A DNA stretch of 64,000 nucleotides from Flavobacterium aquicola (GCF_003385115.1 NZ_QUNI01000015.1:62001-126000); one strand, 5' to 3'. Positions 44,338 to 53,048 are shown, numbered from the stretch's first letter. The notes: generated from the letters alone by a model not told the origin. Program-made: numbers and translations.

Positions 44338-44460
44338 AAACACGAATTGCACGAATTTTCACTAATTTAGATTTGTAAAATTGACTAAATTTCGAATTTC
44401 AAAAGTTTGTGAAATTCTATTCAAGTTTACTATTCGTGCTAATTCGTGAAATTCGTGTTT
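44338..44460. repeat. Long inverted repeat built of CACGAATT words
   Basis: AAACACGAATTGCACGAATT starting at 44338 is repeated in inverse at 44441-44460 with one mismatch, around an 83-base spacer with further related words. It fills most of the gap between ogt and the exonuclease gene. The AATTCGTG octamer also occurs three times at 18586-18640. Confidence 0.65.
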
Positions 44461-44472
44461 AAATAAATTAAA

Positions 44473-45186
44473 ATGATCGAAAAAATAAACCTCAACAATA
44501 TACTTTTCCTTGACATCGAAACCGTTCCGGAAACTGCCGATTACAGCTCATTGGATGATGAAATGAAAACACTTTGGGAACTCAAAACGCAATACCAGCG
44601 AAAAGACGACTTTACTCCCGAAGAATTCTATGACCGTGCCGGAATTTGGGCCGAGTTTGGAAAAATCATCTGTATTTCGGTTGGTTTTTTTGTTGTTAAG
44701 GGTGATATTCGGAATTTCAGAGTAACTTCGTTTTTTGGAGAAGAACCAAAACTTCTAAAAGACTTCAATAATCTGCTGAATAATCATTTCAACGGACCAC
44801 AGCATATTTTGTGCGGTCATAATGCCAAGGAATTTGATATACCATTCTTAGCACGCCGAATGATTATCAATCAGATTCCAATTCCCGACAAGCTGAATTT
44901 ATTTGGCAAAAAACCTTGGGAGATTCCGCATTTAGATACGTTAGAATTGTGGAAATTTGGCGATTATAAGCATTATACTTCTTTAAAACTAATGTGTAAA
45001 GTCCTTGGAATTCCTTCTCCAAAAGGCGATATCGACGGCAGTCAGGTTGGACATGTTTTTTATGTAGAAAAAGACATTGACCGAATAGTCACTTACTGCG
45101 AAAAAGACACAATTGCAGTCGCACAAATATTTCTCCGCCTTAGAAGAGAAGATTTATTGATTGAAGAGGAAATTATTCACGTGTAA
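44473..45186 (+). CDS. DnaQ-like 3'-5' exonuclease (PolB-type exonuclease domain)
   Basis: A 237-residue protein of the DEDD superfamily. Exo I is NNILFLDIETVPE (Asp and Glu ligands), Exo II is LCGHNAKEFDIPFLARR, and Exo III is near IVTYCEKDTIAVAQIFLRL. It matches the predicted exonuclease family related to the proofreading domain of DNA polymerase B. It stands alone, without a polymerase domain. It lies between ogt and an AlkZ-like gene, suggesting a DNA repair neighbourhood. Confidence 0.88.
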   Translation: MIEKINLNNILFLDIETVPETADYSSLDDEMKTLWELKTQYQRKDDFTPEEFYDRAGIWAEFGKIICISVGFFVVKGDIRNFRVTSFFGEEPKLLKDFNNLLNNHFNGPQHILCGHNAKEFDIPFLARRMIINQIPIPDKLNLFGKKPWEIPHLDTLELWKFGDYKHYTSLKLMCKVLGIPSPKGDIDGSQVGHVFYVEKDIDRIVTYCEKDTIAVAQIFLRLRREDLLIEEEIIHV

Positions 45187-45198
45187 TTTTTGTTTCAA

Positions 45199-46269
45199 AT
45201 GACACATCAGGAAATTGCAAATTATCGGCTTGCTTCTCAAAATCTTTTAAAGACAAATTCTAAATCGCCTCAGGAAATAGTACAACATTTAGGCGCTGTA
45301 CAGGCACAGGATTATGCCATGGCAAAATGGGCTGTTGGTTCACGAGGCGGTGCAACTGAAAAAGAAGTTGAAGAAGCGGTTAATTCAGGCAAAATTATAC
45401 GAACTCATATTCTTCGTCCGACGTGGCATTTTGTTTCTGCAGATGACATTTACTGGATGCTGGATATTTCAGGACCAAAGGTTAAGTCTCTTTTTGCATC
45501 AATGGCCAGACAGCACGGCTATGATGAAAGGAAACTCAATCAGGTTAATTCGGACATCGAAAAACTTCTTTCTGGAAATAATCATTTAACGCGGGACGAA
45601 ATCATGCAGGAGCTTAACATCAAAAAGTCTTCCGGTGACTTATCACCAGTTATTGTTATGATGAATGCAGAACTGGATGGTTTGGTTTGCAATGGTAAAA
45701 TGAAAGGCAAAAAAATCACCTATGCCCTGCTTGAAGAACGGGTTCCAAAATCCAAAACAACTCTGACCAAAGAAGAGGCGTTAGCTAAATTAGCGAAGCG
45801 GTATTTTGAAAGCCATGGACCGGCAACTTTGCTCGATTTTTCGTGGTGGTCGGGCTTTTCGCCAACTTCGGCTAAGCGGGCGATTAATTTAATTGAATCA
45901 GAACTGAATTCGTTTGGAATAGATAATCAGAAATATTGGTTTGGGACGGATGTTTCAGAGGTGGATAACCTTCGCGGAAGCGTACATTTTTTGCCCGCTT
46001 TTGATGAAATTTTAATTTCGTATAAAAATCGGGAGGCATCTATTTTATTAGAACATCAAACTAAAGCTTTTACAAATAATGGCATTTTCAAACCCATTAT
46101 TGTTGAAAACGGAAAAGTCATTGGAGCATGGAAACGAACCTTCAAAAAAGATCATGTAAAAATCGAAACTCAGTTTTTTTCTTCTATTGATAAAAGTAAA
46201 AAAAGCATTCTTTTTGAAGCGATCAAACCTTTTGAAGATTATCTGGAAACCAAAATTATTATAGAGTAA
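45199..46269 (+). CDS. AlkZ-like winged-helix DNA-binding protein (HTH_42)
   Basis: A 356-residue protein starting at the ATG at 45199. HLGAVQAQDYAMAKWAVGSR contains the QxQ-type motif used by AlkZ/AlkX glycosylases to unhook DNA crosslinks or remove alkylated bases, followed by ILRPTWHFVSADDI and GPATLLDFSWWSGF. The family (winged helix DNA-binding, PF06224) has several subgroups, not all proven glycosylases. It lies 12 bases after the exonuclease gene, so the two are likely co-expressed. Confidence 0.85.
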   Translation: MTHQEIANYRLASQNLLKTNSKSPQEIVQHLGAVQAQDYAMAKWAVGSRGGATEKEVEEAVNSGKIIRTHILRPTWHFVSADDIYWMLDISGPKVKSLFASMARQHGYDERKLNQVNSDIEKLLSGNNHLTRDEIMQELNIKKSSGDLSPVIVMMNAELDGLVCNGKMKGKKITYALLEERVPKSKTTLTKEEALAKLAKRYFESHGPATLLDFSWWSGFSPTSAKRAINLIESELNSFGIDNQKYWFGTDVSEVDNLRGSVHFLPAFDEILISYKNREASILLEHQTKAFTNNGIFKPIIVENGKVIGAWKRTFKKDHVKIETQFFSSIDKSKKSILFEAIKPFEDYLETKIIIE

Positions 46270-46500
46270 TCACTTTTATTTTTAGACCCAATTGCAATAT
46301 ACTTTAGTAAGTAATTGTATTTTAATTATTTGCAGAAATAATTATTTTTGACTGAATAGTCAGTCTTAAAATAATCGTGATATTGATCGACAATATTTCA
46401 TGAGAATGAAATAGTTTAGGAGAAAGGATTTAGCATTTTCGGTATTTTGAACGATATTGCAATTACAATTGATTTATTACATTTACAAAAAATATAAGTT

Positions 46501-47940
46501 ATGGTATTAAGTAGATTCTGGTTAGTTATTTTTATTTCATCGATTGTCTTTGTTGTTGTCAGTTTGTTTACTGCCAATACGTATACCATAGATTATGTTT
46601 TGAACGGAAAAAAAGACGATCCTGTTCTGATTTCTGAAAAATATATTGAACAGGTTCCTGCTTTTATCAAAGACAGTATCAAGAAATCGGAGGATCAGAC
46701 GATGATTATTAATCGTGATACGCTGAATGCTGATACTACTTACGTTTATAAAAACAAAACCGTAAAAATTTTCAGCGGTGTTCAAAAATCAGATGGTTTA
46801 CTGCCAACATGTAAGAGTACTTTACTTGATTTGATTCTGCCGCTTATTGCATATCTGGCCTTCTTCTGCGGACTGATGGAACTTTTAATCATTTCCGGCG
46901 CTTCTGGGAAACTGGCAAAATTATTGAGTCCGGTGTTTGTAAAAGTATTTCCAAGTATACCAAAAGATCATCCGTCTATTTCCTATATGACTTTGAATTT
47001 TGCTGCTAATTTTCTAGGATTAGACTCTGCAGCCACGCCTTTTGGATTAAAAGCGATGGAAAGTCTGCAGGAAATAAATCCCGAAAAAGACCGTGCGAGT
47101 GATGCCCAGATTATGTTTATGTGCCTGCACGCTTCGGGATTGACATTGATTGCAACTTCAATTATTGGCTACCGCGCTGCTGCAAATGCAACAAACCCTG
47201 CCGATGTTATGCTGCCATGCATTATCACTTCGTTTATAGGTACGATTGCCGCTTTCCTTATCGTTGGAATCAAACAGAAAATTAATTTCAAAAGCGCTTC
47301 TTTGGTTGTAGTACTAATGGGATTAATCGCTGCAATTGTAGGTTTGTTAATGTATGTAAACCACTTGGATTTAATTGGTAAAAACTACTTTACCTCTAAT
47401 CTTTCGGCATTGATATTAGTTGGGATTATTGCCTTTACTTTGGTATTTTCATTTATAAAAGAGAAGAAATTTACAGAAGCCAAAACCACCGTTTTTGAAG
47501 CTTTTGTTTCAGGAGCGAACAATGGAATCAAAACCGGAGTTACTATTTTTCCTTATGTTTTAGGAATGTTAGTAGCGATTTCGCTTTTTAGAAACAGCGG
47601 TTTGTTTGAAATTATCAGTAACTGGATTGCTTTTGCTTTTTCGAATATGGGCGTAAGTAAAGAAATTACCGATGCTTTACCCGTAGCTTTGCTTAGACCG
47701 TTTAGTTCTGCGGGATCAAGAGGATTTTTGATCGATTCCATGAACACTTTTGGCGCCGATTCCATGACAGGGAGACTAAGCAGTATTTTTCAGTGCAGTG
47801 CTGAGAGTACTTTTTATGTGATTGCGGTTTACTTCGGATCTGTGAATATCAAAAATACCCGTTACGCTTTGGGAACTATGCTTTTAGTGGATGTGATTTG
47901 TGTGATTACGGCAATTTTTGTGGCTAGCTGGTTTTTTTAA
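46501..47940 (+). CDS. SpmA/SpmB-like nucleoside-recognition membrane protein
   Basis: A 479-residue integral membrane protein in which two Gate (nucleoside recognition) domains are joined, equivalent to fused SpmA and SpmB. Visible parts are TM1 at the start, LLDLILPLIAYLAFFCGLMELL, SYMTLNFAANFLGLDSAATPFG, then TGVTIFPYVLGMLVAISLF, ALLRPFSSAGSRGF and FQCSAESTFYVIAVYFG. The fusion is common in Bacteroidota; the transported solute is not known. A 231-base gap precedes it. Confidence 0.85.
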   Translation: MVLSRFWLVIFISSIVFVVVSLFTANTYTIDYVLNGKKDDPVLISEKYIEQVPAFIKDSIKKSEDQTMIINRDTLNADTTYVYKNKTVKIFSGVQKSDGLLPTCKSTLLDLILPLIAYLAFFCGLMELLIISGASGKLAKLLSPVFVKVFPSIPKDHPSISYMTLNFAANFLGLDSAATPFGLKAMESLQEINPEKDRASDAQIMFMCLHASGLTLIATSIIGYRAAANATNPADVMLPCIITSFIGTIAAFLIVGIKQKINFKSASLVVVLMGLIAAIVGLLMYVNHLDLIGKNYFTSNLSALILVGIIAFTLVFSFIKEKKFTEAKTTVFEAFVSGANNGIKTGVTIFPYVLGMLVAISLFRNSGLFEIISNWIAFAFSNMGVSKEITDALPVALLRPFSSAGSRGFLIDSMNTFGADSMTGRLSSIFQCSAESTFYVIAVYFGSVNIKNTRYALGTMLLVDVICVITAIFVASWFF

Positions 47941-47951
47941 ATTATTTATAT

Positions 47952-48386
47952 ATGAGAAATGTTTTAATATTTATTTCGTTATTTTTTTTAAACACTATTT
48001 TTTCACAGAACACACCCGTATTAACTAATGTTAATAATGGAAAATTATATCATAATGAAAACGGAGAAAAAATATTTTTAGCTACTGAAGTTGATGTGAA
48101 AGCAGAATATAAAGGTGGTATTAATGGTTTAGCAAAAGAAGTTGGGAAAAAATTTAATGTCCCCGATTTTAACGACAAAAAAATACATAAAATCTATTTA
48201 AGCTTTATTGTGGAAACTGATGGTAGTATAAGTGATATTATTGGCATTACTGCGGATGAAGAAAAATTAATAACGGAAGGTATTAGAGTTTTTAAATTAT
48301 TACCAAACAAATGGATTCCTGCTCAAAAAGATGGAAAATCAGTTAGGATGCAGTACGTTTTTCCAATAAGTCTTTCAAGTAGCTAG
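47952..48386 (+). CDS. Secreted TonB C-terminal-like domain protein
   Basis: A 144-residue protein with a signal peptide (LIFISLFFLNTIFSQ). The mature part contains VDVKAEYKGGINGLAKEV and KIYLSFIVETDGSISDI, then LPNKWIPAQKDGKSVRMQYVFPISL, the typical pattern of TonB C-terminal-like domains in Bacteroidota. There is no N-terminal membrane anchor with a proline-rich stretch, so it is not a full energy transducer. It starts 11 bases after the SpmA/B-like gene. Confidence 0.75.
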   Translation: MRNVLIFISLFFLNTIFSQNTPVLTNVNNGKLYHNENGEKIFLATEVDVKAEYKGGINGLAKEVGKKFNVPDFNDKKIHKIYLSFIVETDGSISDIIGITADEEKLITEGIRVFKLLPNKWIPAQKDGKSVRMQYVFPISLSSS

Positions 48387-48400
48387 TGATTTACCTGTGA

Positions 48401-48615
48401 ATGACAGATTACCGATGTTTTTTATTGGCTTTTGGTACTTTTAGTTTTGCTCAAACCAAGTCAAAATTGACTAAGAAAGAGAGTAAAGTAAAGACACCCT
48501 CGACGGAAAATTCGATGCCAGTATCTTGATTGTCAATAACAAAGGTTTTCTACCGATTCCTTTATCATTTTTAGCCACAAATGGAATCGATAAAAAGCAT
48601 AATATTTATTTTTAA
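48401..48615 (+). pseudogene. Decayed secreted/outer-membrane protein gene fragment
   Basis: From 48401 a frame encodes a signal-like start (FLLAFGTFSFAQTKSKL) and stops at 48529. Near 48495 a one-base frame change gives KDTLDGKFDASILIVNNKGFLPIPL in another frame, which stops at 48615. The combined reading (signal peptide, then LDGKFDASILIVNNKGFLPIP) looks like the N-terminus of a BamA/surface-antigen-like outer membrane protein that has lost its body. The stretch 48616-48729 shows nothing. Confidence 0.5.
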
Positions 48616-48729
48616 AAAAATTAAAAGCGAAAATAAAAGTCTTCAAATAATTATAACAATAATTTTTAGGAGTTTTAATTTATTTTTCATTCTTTTGACC
48701 GCTTTACAAATCATTAAATAATTTACAAA

Positions 48730-48801
48730 ATGTCAAAATACACAAAATACATCGCCATCGGCTTACTTATCTTATTCTTAGTTACTAGTTTATTAGCTTA
48801 A
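48730..48801 (+). CDS. Possible 23-residue hydrophobic peptide
   Basis: An ATG at 48730 opens a 23-codon frame encoding a basic start (MSKYTKYI) followed by one hydrophobic helix (AIGLLILFLVTSLLA). It ends 29 bases before the first FKBP gene. It could be a small membrane peptide or another relic of the decayed gene upstream. Coding is not proven. Confidence 0.3.
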   Translation: MSKYTKYIAIGLLILFLVTSLLA

Positions 48802-48830
48802 TTTTTTTAAAAAACCCCATACATTCTACT

Positions 48831-49307
48831 ATGAAATATTCGATTTTAGCTCTCGCAGCTGTTCTTTTTATGTCTTGTAATGATAAGAAAAAAGAAGAAA
48901 CTATAACACCAGAAACTACTACTAATGCTGTTTCTAATAATGAAGCAGAAATTAAAAAATACATTGCAGACAATCATTTAAATGCAAAACGCTCTGAATC
49001 GGGTCTGTATTATGTGATTGAAGAAGCAGGAACAGGAAAACAGCCAACAGCCGATTCTGAAGTTACTGTTGCATACAAAGGTTATTTTACCAATAAAGCA
49101 GTCTTTGATCAAAGTGATGAGAAAGGTATTTCCTTTCCTTTACGGAATGTAGTTCCAGGCTGGACAGAAGGAATTCAGTATTTCAAGGAAGGCGGTAAAG
49201 GAATTTTATTGATTCCTTCCGATTTAGGATACGGTCCAGAAACACAAGGGCCAATTCCTGGCGGATCAGTTTTGATTTTTGATATCAAATTAAATGCGGT
49301 TAAGTAA
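48831..49307 (+). CDS. FKBP-type peptidyl-prolyl isomerase lipoprotein, one domain
   Basis: A 158-residue lipoprotein (lipobox AAVLFMSC, Cys near residue 16) with a single FKBP domain from about residue 60. Active-site segments are TVAYKGYFTNKAVFDQS, VVPGWTEGIQYFKEGG, DLGYGPE and IPGGSVLIFDIKL. It should assist protein folding in the periplasm or at the outer membrane. A terminator follows, then a two-domain paralog. Confidence 0.9.
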   Translation: MKYSILALAAVLFMSCNDKKKEETITPETTTNAVSNNEAEIKKYIADNHLNAKRSESGLYYVIEEAGTGKQPTADSEVTVAYKGYFTNKAVFDQSDEKGISFPLRNVVPGWTEGIQYFKEGGKGILLIPSDLGYGPETQGPIPGGSVLIFDIKLNAVK

Positions 49308-49324
49308 TCCAAAAAAATAAAAAC

Positions 49325-49360
49325 AAGCTACATGACCTAATTGGAAGTGTAGCTTTTTTA
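49325..49360 (+). terminator. Terminator after the first FKBP gene
   Basis: AAGCTACA at 49325-49332 pairs with TGTAGCTT at 49348-49355, followed by a T run. Confidence 0.75.
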
Positions 49361-49433
49361 GTTTTTAAATCTTTGTAATAATTTAAGACAATTTTTAAAA
49401 TCATCATTAATAATAAAATTTTAAAATCTATAT

Positions 49434-50267
49434 ATGAAATATTCATTCCTTGCCATTTTAGCGATTTTCTTCTTGTCCTGCAACAATGATCCTGAAGAGA
49501 AAAAAGATTATAGTGCTCAGAATGAAGCTGAAATACAAGCTTACGTTGCCGAAAATCATTTAGATGCAAAAAGAACAAGCTCTGGCTTATATTATGTAAT
49601 AAATGAAGCAGGCACAGGAAAACAGCCCACAGCAGCTTCAAATGTGACAGTGTCCTACAAAGGTTATTATACCAACAAAAAAGCTTTAGATCAAAGTACT
49701 GATGCTGGAGTTACTTTTAATTTACAACAAGTTATAAAAGGCTGGACTGAAGGAATTCCTTTCTTTAAGGAAGGCGGCAGCGGTATACTGCTGATTCCAG
49801 CTCATTTGGCTTATGGTAGTGATGATTATAAAGGTGTTCCAGCAGGTTCTGTATTAATTTTTGAAATTAAACTGCTTGCGGTCGAACATAGTGCTATAAA
49901 TGATGCCGCAATTGTAAAATATATTGCAGACAATAACCTAAATGCAACAAAAACAGCTTCTGGTCTTTATTATGTAATTGATGAGGAGGGAACAGGTAAA
50001 CAGCCTGCATCAACTGCAAATGTCACAGTTGCTTACAAAGGCTACTATACAAACAAAACTCTTTTTGATCAAGGCAGTACTACGGGAGTTTCATTTAATC
50101 TGCAGGGAGTTATAAAAGGATGGACAGAAGGAATTCCGTATTTTAAAGAAGGCGGCAGCGGTAAACTCCTAGTACCTTCTGCTTTGGGTTATGGAAGCTA
50201 CGATTATAGAGGCATTCCAGGCGGATCTGTTTTGATTTTTGATGTTAAGCTAATTTCAGTTAATTAA
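49434..50267 (+). CDS. FKBP-type peptidyl-prolyl isomerase lipoprotein, two tandem domains
   Basis: A 277-residue lipoprotein (lipobox AIFFLSC) with two FKBP domains that closely resemble each other and the gene upstream. Repeated blocks are YYVINEAGTGKQP / YYVIDEEGTGKQP, VIKGWTEGIPFFKEGGSG / VIKGWTEGIPYFKEGGSG and GSVLIFEIKLLAV / GSVLIFDVKLISV. Each domain begins with a short helix ending in A-D-N-x-L-N/D-A. This shows an internal duplication. Tandem FKBP lipoproteins are plausible envelope folding factors. Confidence 0.9.
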   Translation: MKYSFLAILAIFFLSCNNDPEEKKDYSAQNEAEIQAYVAENHLDAKRTSSGLYYVINEAGTGKQPTAASNVTVSYKGYYTNKKALDQSTDAGVTFNLQQVIKGWTEGIPFFKEGGSGILLIPAHLAYGSDDYKGVPAGSVLIFEIKLLAVEHSAINDAAIVKYIADNNLNATKTASGLYYVIDEEGTGKQPASTANVTVAYKGYYTNKTLFDQGSTTGVSFNLQGVIKGWTEGIPYFKEGGSGKLLVPSALGYGSYDYRGIPGGSVLIFDVKLISVN

Positions 50268-50274
50268 TAAATCC

Positions 50275-51069
50275 ATGAAAACACATCGCATTATTATCTT
50301 ATTGCTTTTGATATTAGGGCAACAGGCACAATCGCAGCAAACAGAATTATGGAACAATAAAAAATGTGCCGTTGTGCTTACGTATGATGATGCACTCAAT
50401 GTAAATTTGGACATTGTAATTCCAGCTCTAGATTCATTGGGTCTTAAAGGAACATTTTATTTAATTGGAGAATCCCCTGCAGTAAGCAAAAGAATTCCAG
50501 AATGGAGAACAACAGCTCAGAAGGGTCATGAATTAGGTAATCATTCCTTAATGCATCCGTGTGATGCTACTTTCCCAGGGAGATCTTGGGTTGGTCCTGA
50601 TAAAGCTCTGGATAAATACACAGTATCAAGAGCTGTAAACGAGATCAGAGTTACCAATACCCTTTTACAGGCCATTGACGGTAAAACAGAACGAACTTTT
50701 GCATTTCCATGCGGAGACACTAAAATTGGATCGGTTAATTTCTATGATGATTTAAAAAATGATTTTGTTGGAGCGCGAGGCGTACAGCAAAACTTTCAGC
50801 ATATAAAAGATGTTAATCTAAATGATATCAATTGTTTTTATATCGATGGTCATTCTGGAGAGTATATGATTGATTTGGTTAAAAAAGCAATTGAATCTCA
50901 TACTTTACTGGTGTTTTTATTTCATGGCGTCGGCGGAGAACATGCTATCAATGTTTCGGCTAAGGCACATAAAGAATTACTGCAGTTTATGAAGCTGCAT
51001 GAAAAGCAAATCTGGAATGCTCCGATGGTCGATGTTGCCAAGTTTATCAAGAAAAATCAAAAGTCTTAA
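50275..51069 (+). CDS. Secreted polysaccharide deacetylase family protein
   Basis: A 264-residue NodB-type enzyme with signal peptide IILLLLILGQQAQSQ. Metal site: VVLTYDDALNVN (Asp pair) and LGNHSLMHPCDAT (HxxxxH type). FAFPCGDTKIG, the region before YIDGHSGEY and LLVFLFHGVGGEH complete the fold. It removes N- or O-acetyl groups from a glycan such as peptidoglycan or chitin oligomers; the substrate is unknown. It starts 7 bases after the FKBP gene and is closed by a terminator. Confidence 0.88.
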   Translation: MKTHRIIILLLLILGQQAQSQQTELWNNKKCAVVLTYDDALNVNLDIVIPALDSLGLKGTFYLIGESPAVSKRIPEWRTTAQKGHELGNHSLMHPCDATFPGRSWVGPDKALDKYTVSRAVNEIRVTNTLLQAIDGKTERTFAFPCGDTKIGSVNFYDDLKNDFVGARGVQQNFQHIKDVNLNDINCFYIDGHSGEYMIDLVKKAIESHTLLVFLFHGVGGEHAINVSAKAHKELLQFMKLHEKQIWNAPMVDVAKFIKKNQKS

Positions 51070-51104
51070 TTTGGTTTAGTTTATCCAGATTCATAAATGA
51101 TATT

Positions 51105-51129
51105 AAAGCCTCGCATTATGTGAGGCTTT
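51105..51129 (+). terminator. Terminator after the deacetylase gene
   Basis: AAAGCCTC at 51105-51112 pairs with GAGGCTTT at 51122-51129, with T residues following. Confidence 0.8.
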
Positions 51130-51170
51130 TTGATTTTAGAATAATAACAAAGAAGCAAAATCTTTCTCTT

Positions 51171-51242
51171 TAGCCCTGATCGAAGTGGAAATCCTTTTTG
51201 TTTTTTCTTTAAAAACAAAAAGATTGAAACGCAGAGCAGGAC
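51171..51242 (+). repeat. TAGCCC-family structured repeat, copy B
   Basis: It begins TAGCCCTGATCGAAGTGG and ends GCAGAGCAGGAC. The central stem is C plus TTTTTGTTTTT (51194-51205) paired with 51211-51222, loop TCTTT. The arms match copies A and C, but the stem has a completely different sequence. The rest of the 322-base gap before fumarase shows only a promoter-like box. Confidence 0.7.
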
Positions 51243-51359
51243 ACATATAACCAAAAATGCCCAATTTTTCTGCTACTGAAATACATTTTAAACCTCAAAT
51301 TTTTAATAATTTCTTCAAGGAACGTGATATAAATCAGTTATGATTCTTTGAACAATTCT

Positions 51360-51367
51360 TATATTTG
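51360..51367 (+). promoter_or_regulatory. Putative -7 box for fumarase
   Basis: TATATTTG fits TAnnTTTG, 24 bases before the ATG at 51392. It supports that start over the TTG at 51365, which overlaps the box. Confidence 0.5.
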
Positions 51368-51391
51368 GCAATCTTTAAAAAAAAACAAACT

Positions 51392-52993
51392 ATGGACTTT
51401 ATATATCAGGATCCTTATCCTATTTTAAAAGACGACACACAATACCGCAAAATCACTTCTGATTTTGTTAAAGTTGAACAATTAGGAGAACGTGAAATTC
51501 TTACGGTTGATCCGAAAGGATTGGAATTATTGGCTCAGGAAGCATTGAAAGATGTTTCATTTATGCTTCGTACTTCGCATTTGGAGAAATTAAAAGCGAT
51601 TCTTGATGACCCAGAAGCGACAGACAACGACCGTTTTGTGGCTTATAATTTATTGCAGAATGCGGTTGTAGCCATCGACGGCGAATTACCTTCATGCCAG
51701 GACACCGGAACAGCCATTGTAATGGCCAAAAAAGGCGAAAATGTATATACGGGAGCCGATGATGCTGAATGGCTTTCTAAAGGGATTTTTAACACGTATC
51801 AGGAGAGAAATCTCCGTTATTCTCAGATTGTTCCTATCACAATGTTTGAAGAGAAAAATTCGGGATCGAATCTTCCAGCGCAGATTGATATTTATGCTAA
51901 AAAAGGAGCTTCGTATGAGTTTTTGTTTTTGGCAAAAGGAGGAGGATCGGCCAATAAAACGTATTTGTACCAGCAGACAAAATCATTATTGAACGAGAAA
52001 TCACTTGATGCTTTTATTCGTGCCAAAATAATGGATTTGGGAACTTCGGCTTGTCCGCCATATCACTTGGCTTTAGTGATTGGGGGAACTTCTGCGGAAT
52101 CGAATTTAGCTGCAGTGAAAAAAGCATCTGCAGGTTATTTTGATAATTTGCCAACTTCAGGAAATATGGCTGGTCAGGCTTTCCGTGATTTGGAATGGGA
52201 AAAAAGAGTACAGTTAATCTGTCAGCAAAGTGCTATCGGAGCACAGTTTGGCGGAAAATATTTTACACATGACGTTCGTGTGATCCGTCTGCCTCGCCAC
52301 GCTGCTTCTTGTCCGGTTGGATTGGGAGTTTCTTGTTCTGCCGATAGAAATATCAAAGGTAAAATTACCAAAGAAGGTATTTTTGTAGAGCAATTGGAGG
52401 TAAATCCAAAACGTTTACTGCCAGAAACACCACCGCATTTGGAAGAAGCTGTTGAAATTGATTTGAATCAGCCAATGGCAGAGATTCTTAAAAAACTATC
52501 ACAATACCCGATAAAAACCCGTTTGAAATTAAACGGAACTTTGATTGTTGCCCGTGATATTGCTCACGCAAAAATCAAAGAATTACTAGATGCAGGAAAA
52601 CCAATGCCGGAATACTTCAAAAATCACCCAGTCTATTATGCAGGCCCAGCAAAAACACCGGAAGGAATGGCTTCGGGAAGTTTTGGACCAACAACTGCGG
52701 GACGTATGGATGTGTATGTAGAAGAGTTCCAAAAGAACGGCGGAAGCATGGTTATGCTTGCCAAAGGAAACAGAACGAAAGACGTGATGAATGCCTGCAA
52801 AACCTACGGCGGATTCTATTTGGGTTCTATCGGAGGGCCGGCAGCGATCTTAGCCAAAGAAAACATTCTTTCGGTAGAAGTTGTTGATTTCGAAGAATTA
52901 GGAATGGAAGCTGTTCGTAAAATCACTATCAAAGATTTTCCTGCTTTTATTATCACTGATGATAAAGGAAATGATTTCTTTTCGAATCTGTAA
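51392..52993 (+). CDS. fumA: Class I fumarate hydratase ([4Fe-4S])
   Basis: A 533-residue class I fumarase starting at the ATG at 51392 (MDFIYQDPYP). The alpha and beta parts are fused, as in E. coli FumA. Cluster-region Cys occur in GELPSCQDTGTAIV, GTSACPPYHLALVIGGTSAE and AASCPVGLGVSCSADR; the C-terminal domain has GPTTAGRMDVYVEEF and LGSIGGPAAILAKENI. It interconverts fumarate and malate in the TCA cycle. It is a single gene between two terminators. Confidence 0.94.
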   Translation: MDFIYQDPYPILKDDTQYRKITSDFVKVEQLGEREILTVDPKGLELLAQEALKDVSFMLRTSHLEKLKAILDDPEATDNDRFVAYNLLQNAVVAIDGELPSCQDTGTAIVMAKKGENVYTGADDAEWLSKGIFNTYQERNLRYSQIVPITMFEEKNSGSNLPAQIDIYAKKGASYEFLFLAKGGGSANKTYLYQQTKSLLNEKSLDAFIRAKIMDLGTSACPPYHLALVIGGTSAESNLAAVKKASAGYFDNLPTSGNMAGQAFRDLEWEKRVQLICQQSAIGAQFGGKYFTHDVRVIRLPRHAASCPVGLGVSCSADRNIKGKITKEGIFVEQLEVNPKRLLPETPPHLEEAVEIDLNQPMAEILKKLSQYPIKTRLKLNGTLIVARDIAHAKIKELLDAGKPMPEYFKNHPVYYAGPAKTPEGMASGSFGPTTAGRMDVYVEEFQKNGGSMVMLAKGNRTKDVMNACKTYGGFYLGSIGGPAAILAKENILSVEVVDFEELGMEAVRKITIKDFPAFIITDDKGNDFFSNL

Positions 52994-53048
52994 TTTGGTT
53001 TAACCGCAAAGAACGCAAAGTTTTACACAAGGTTAACAAAGATATTTT

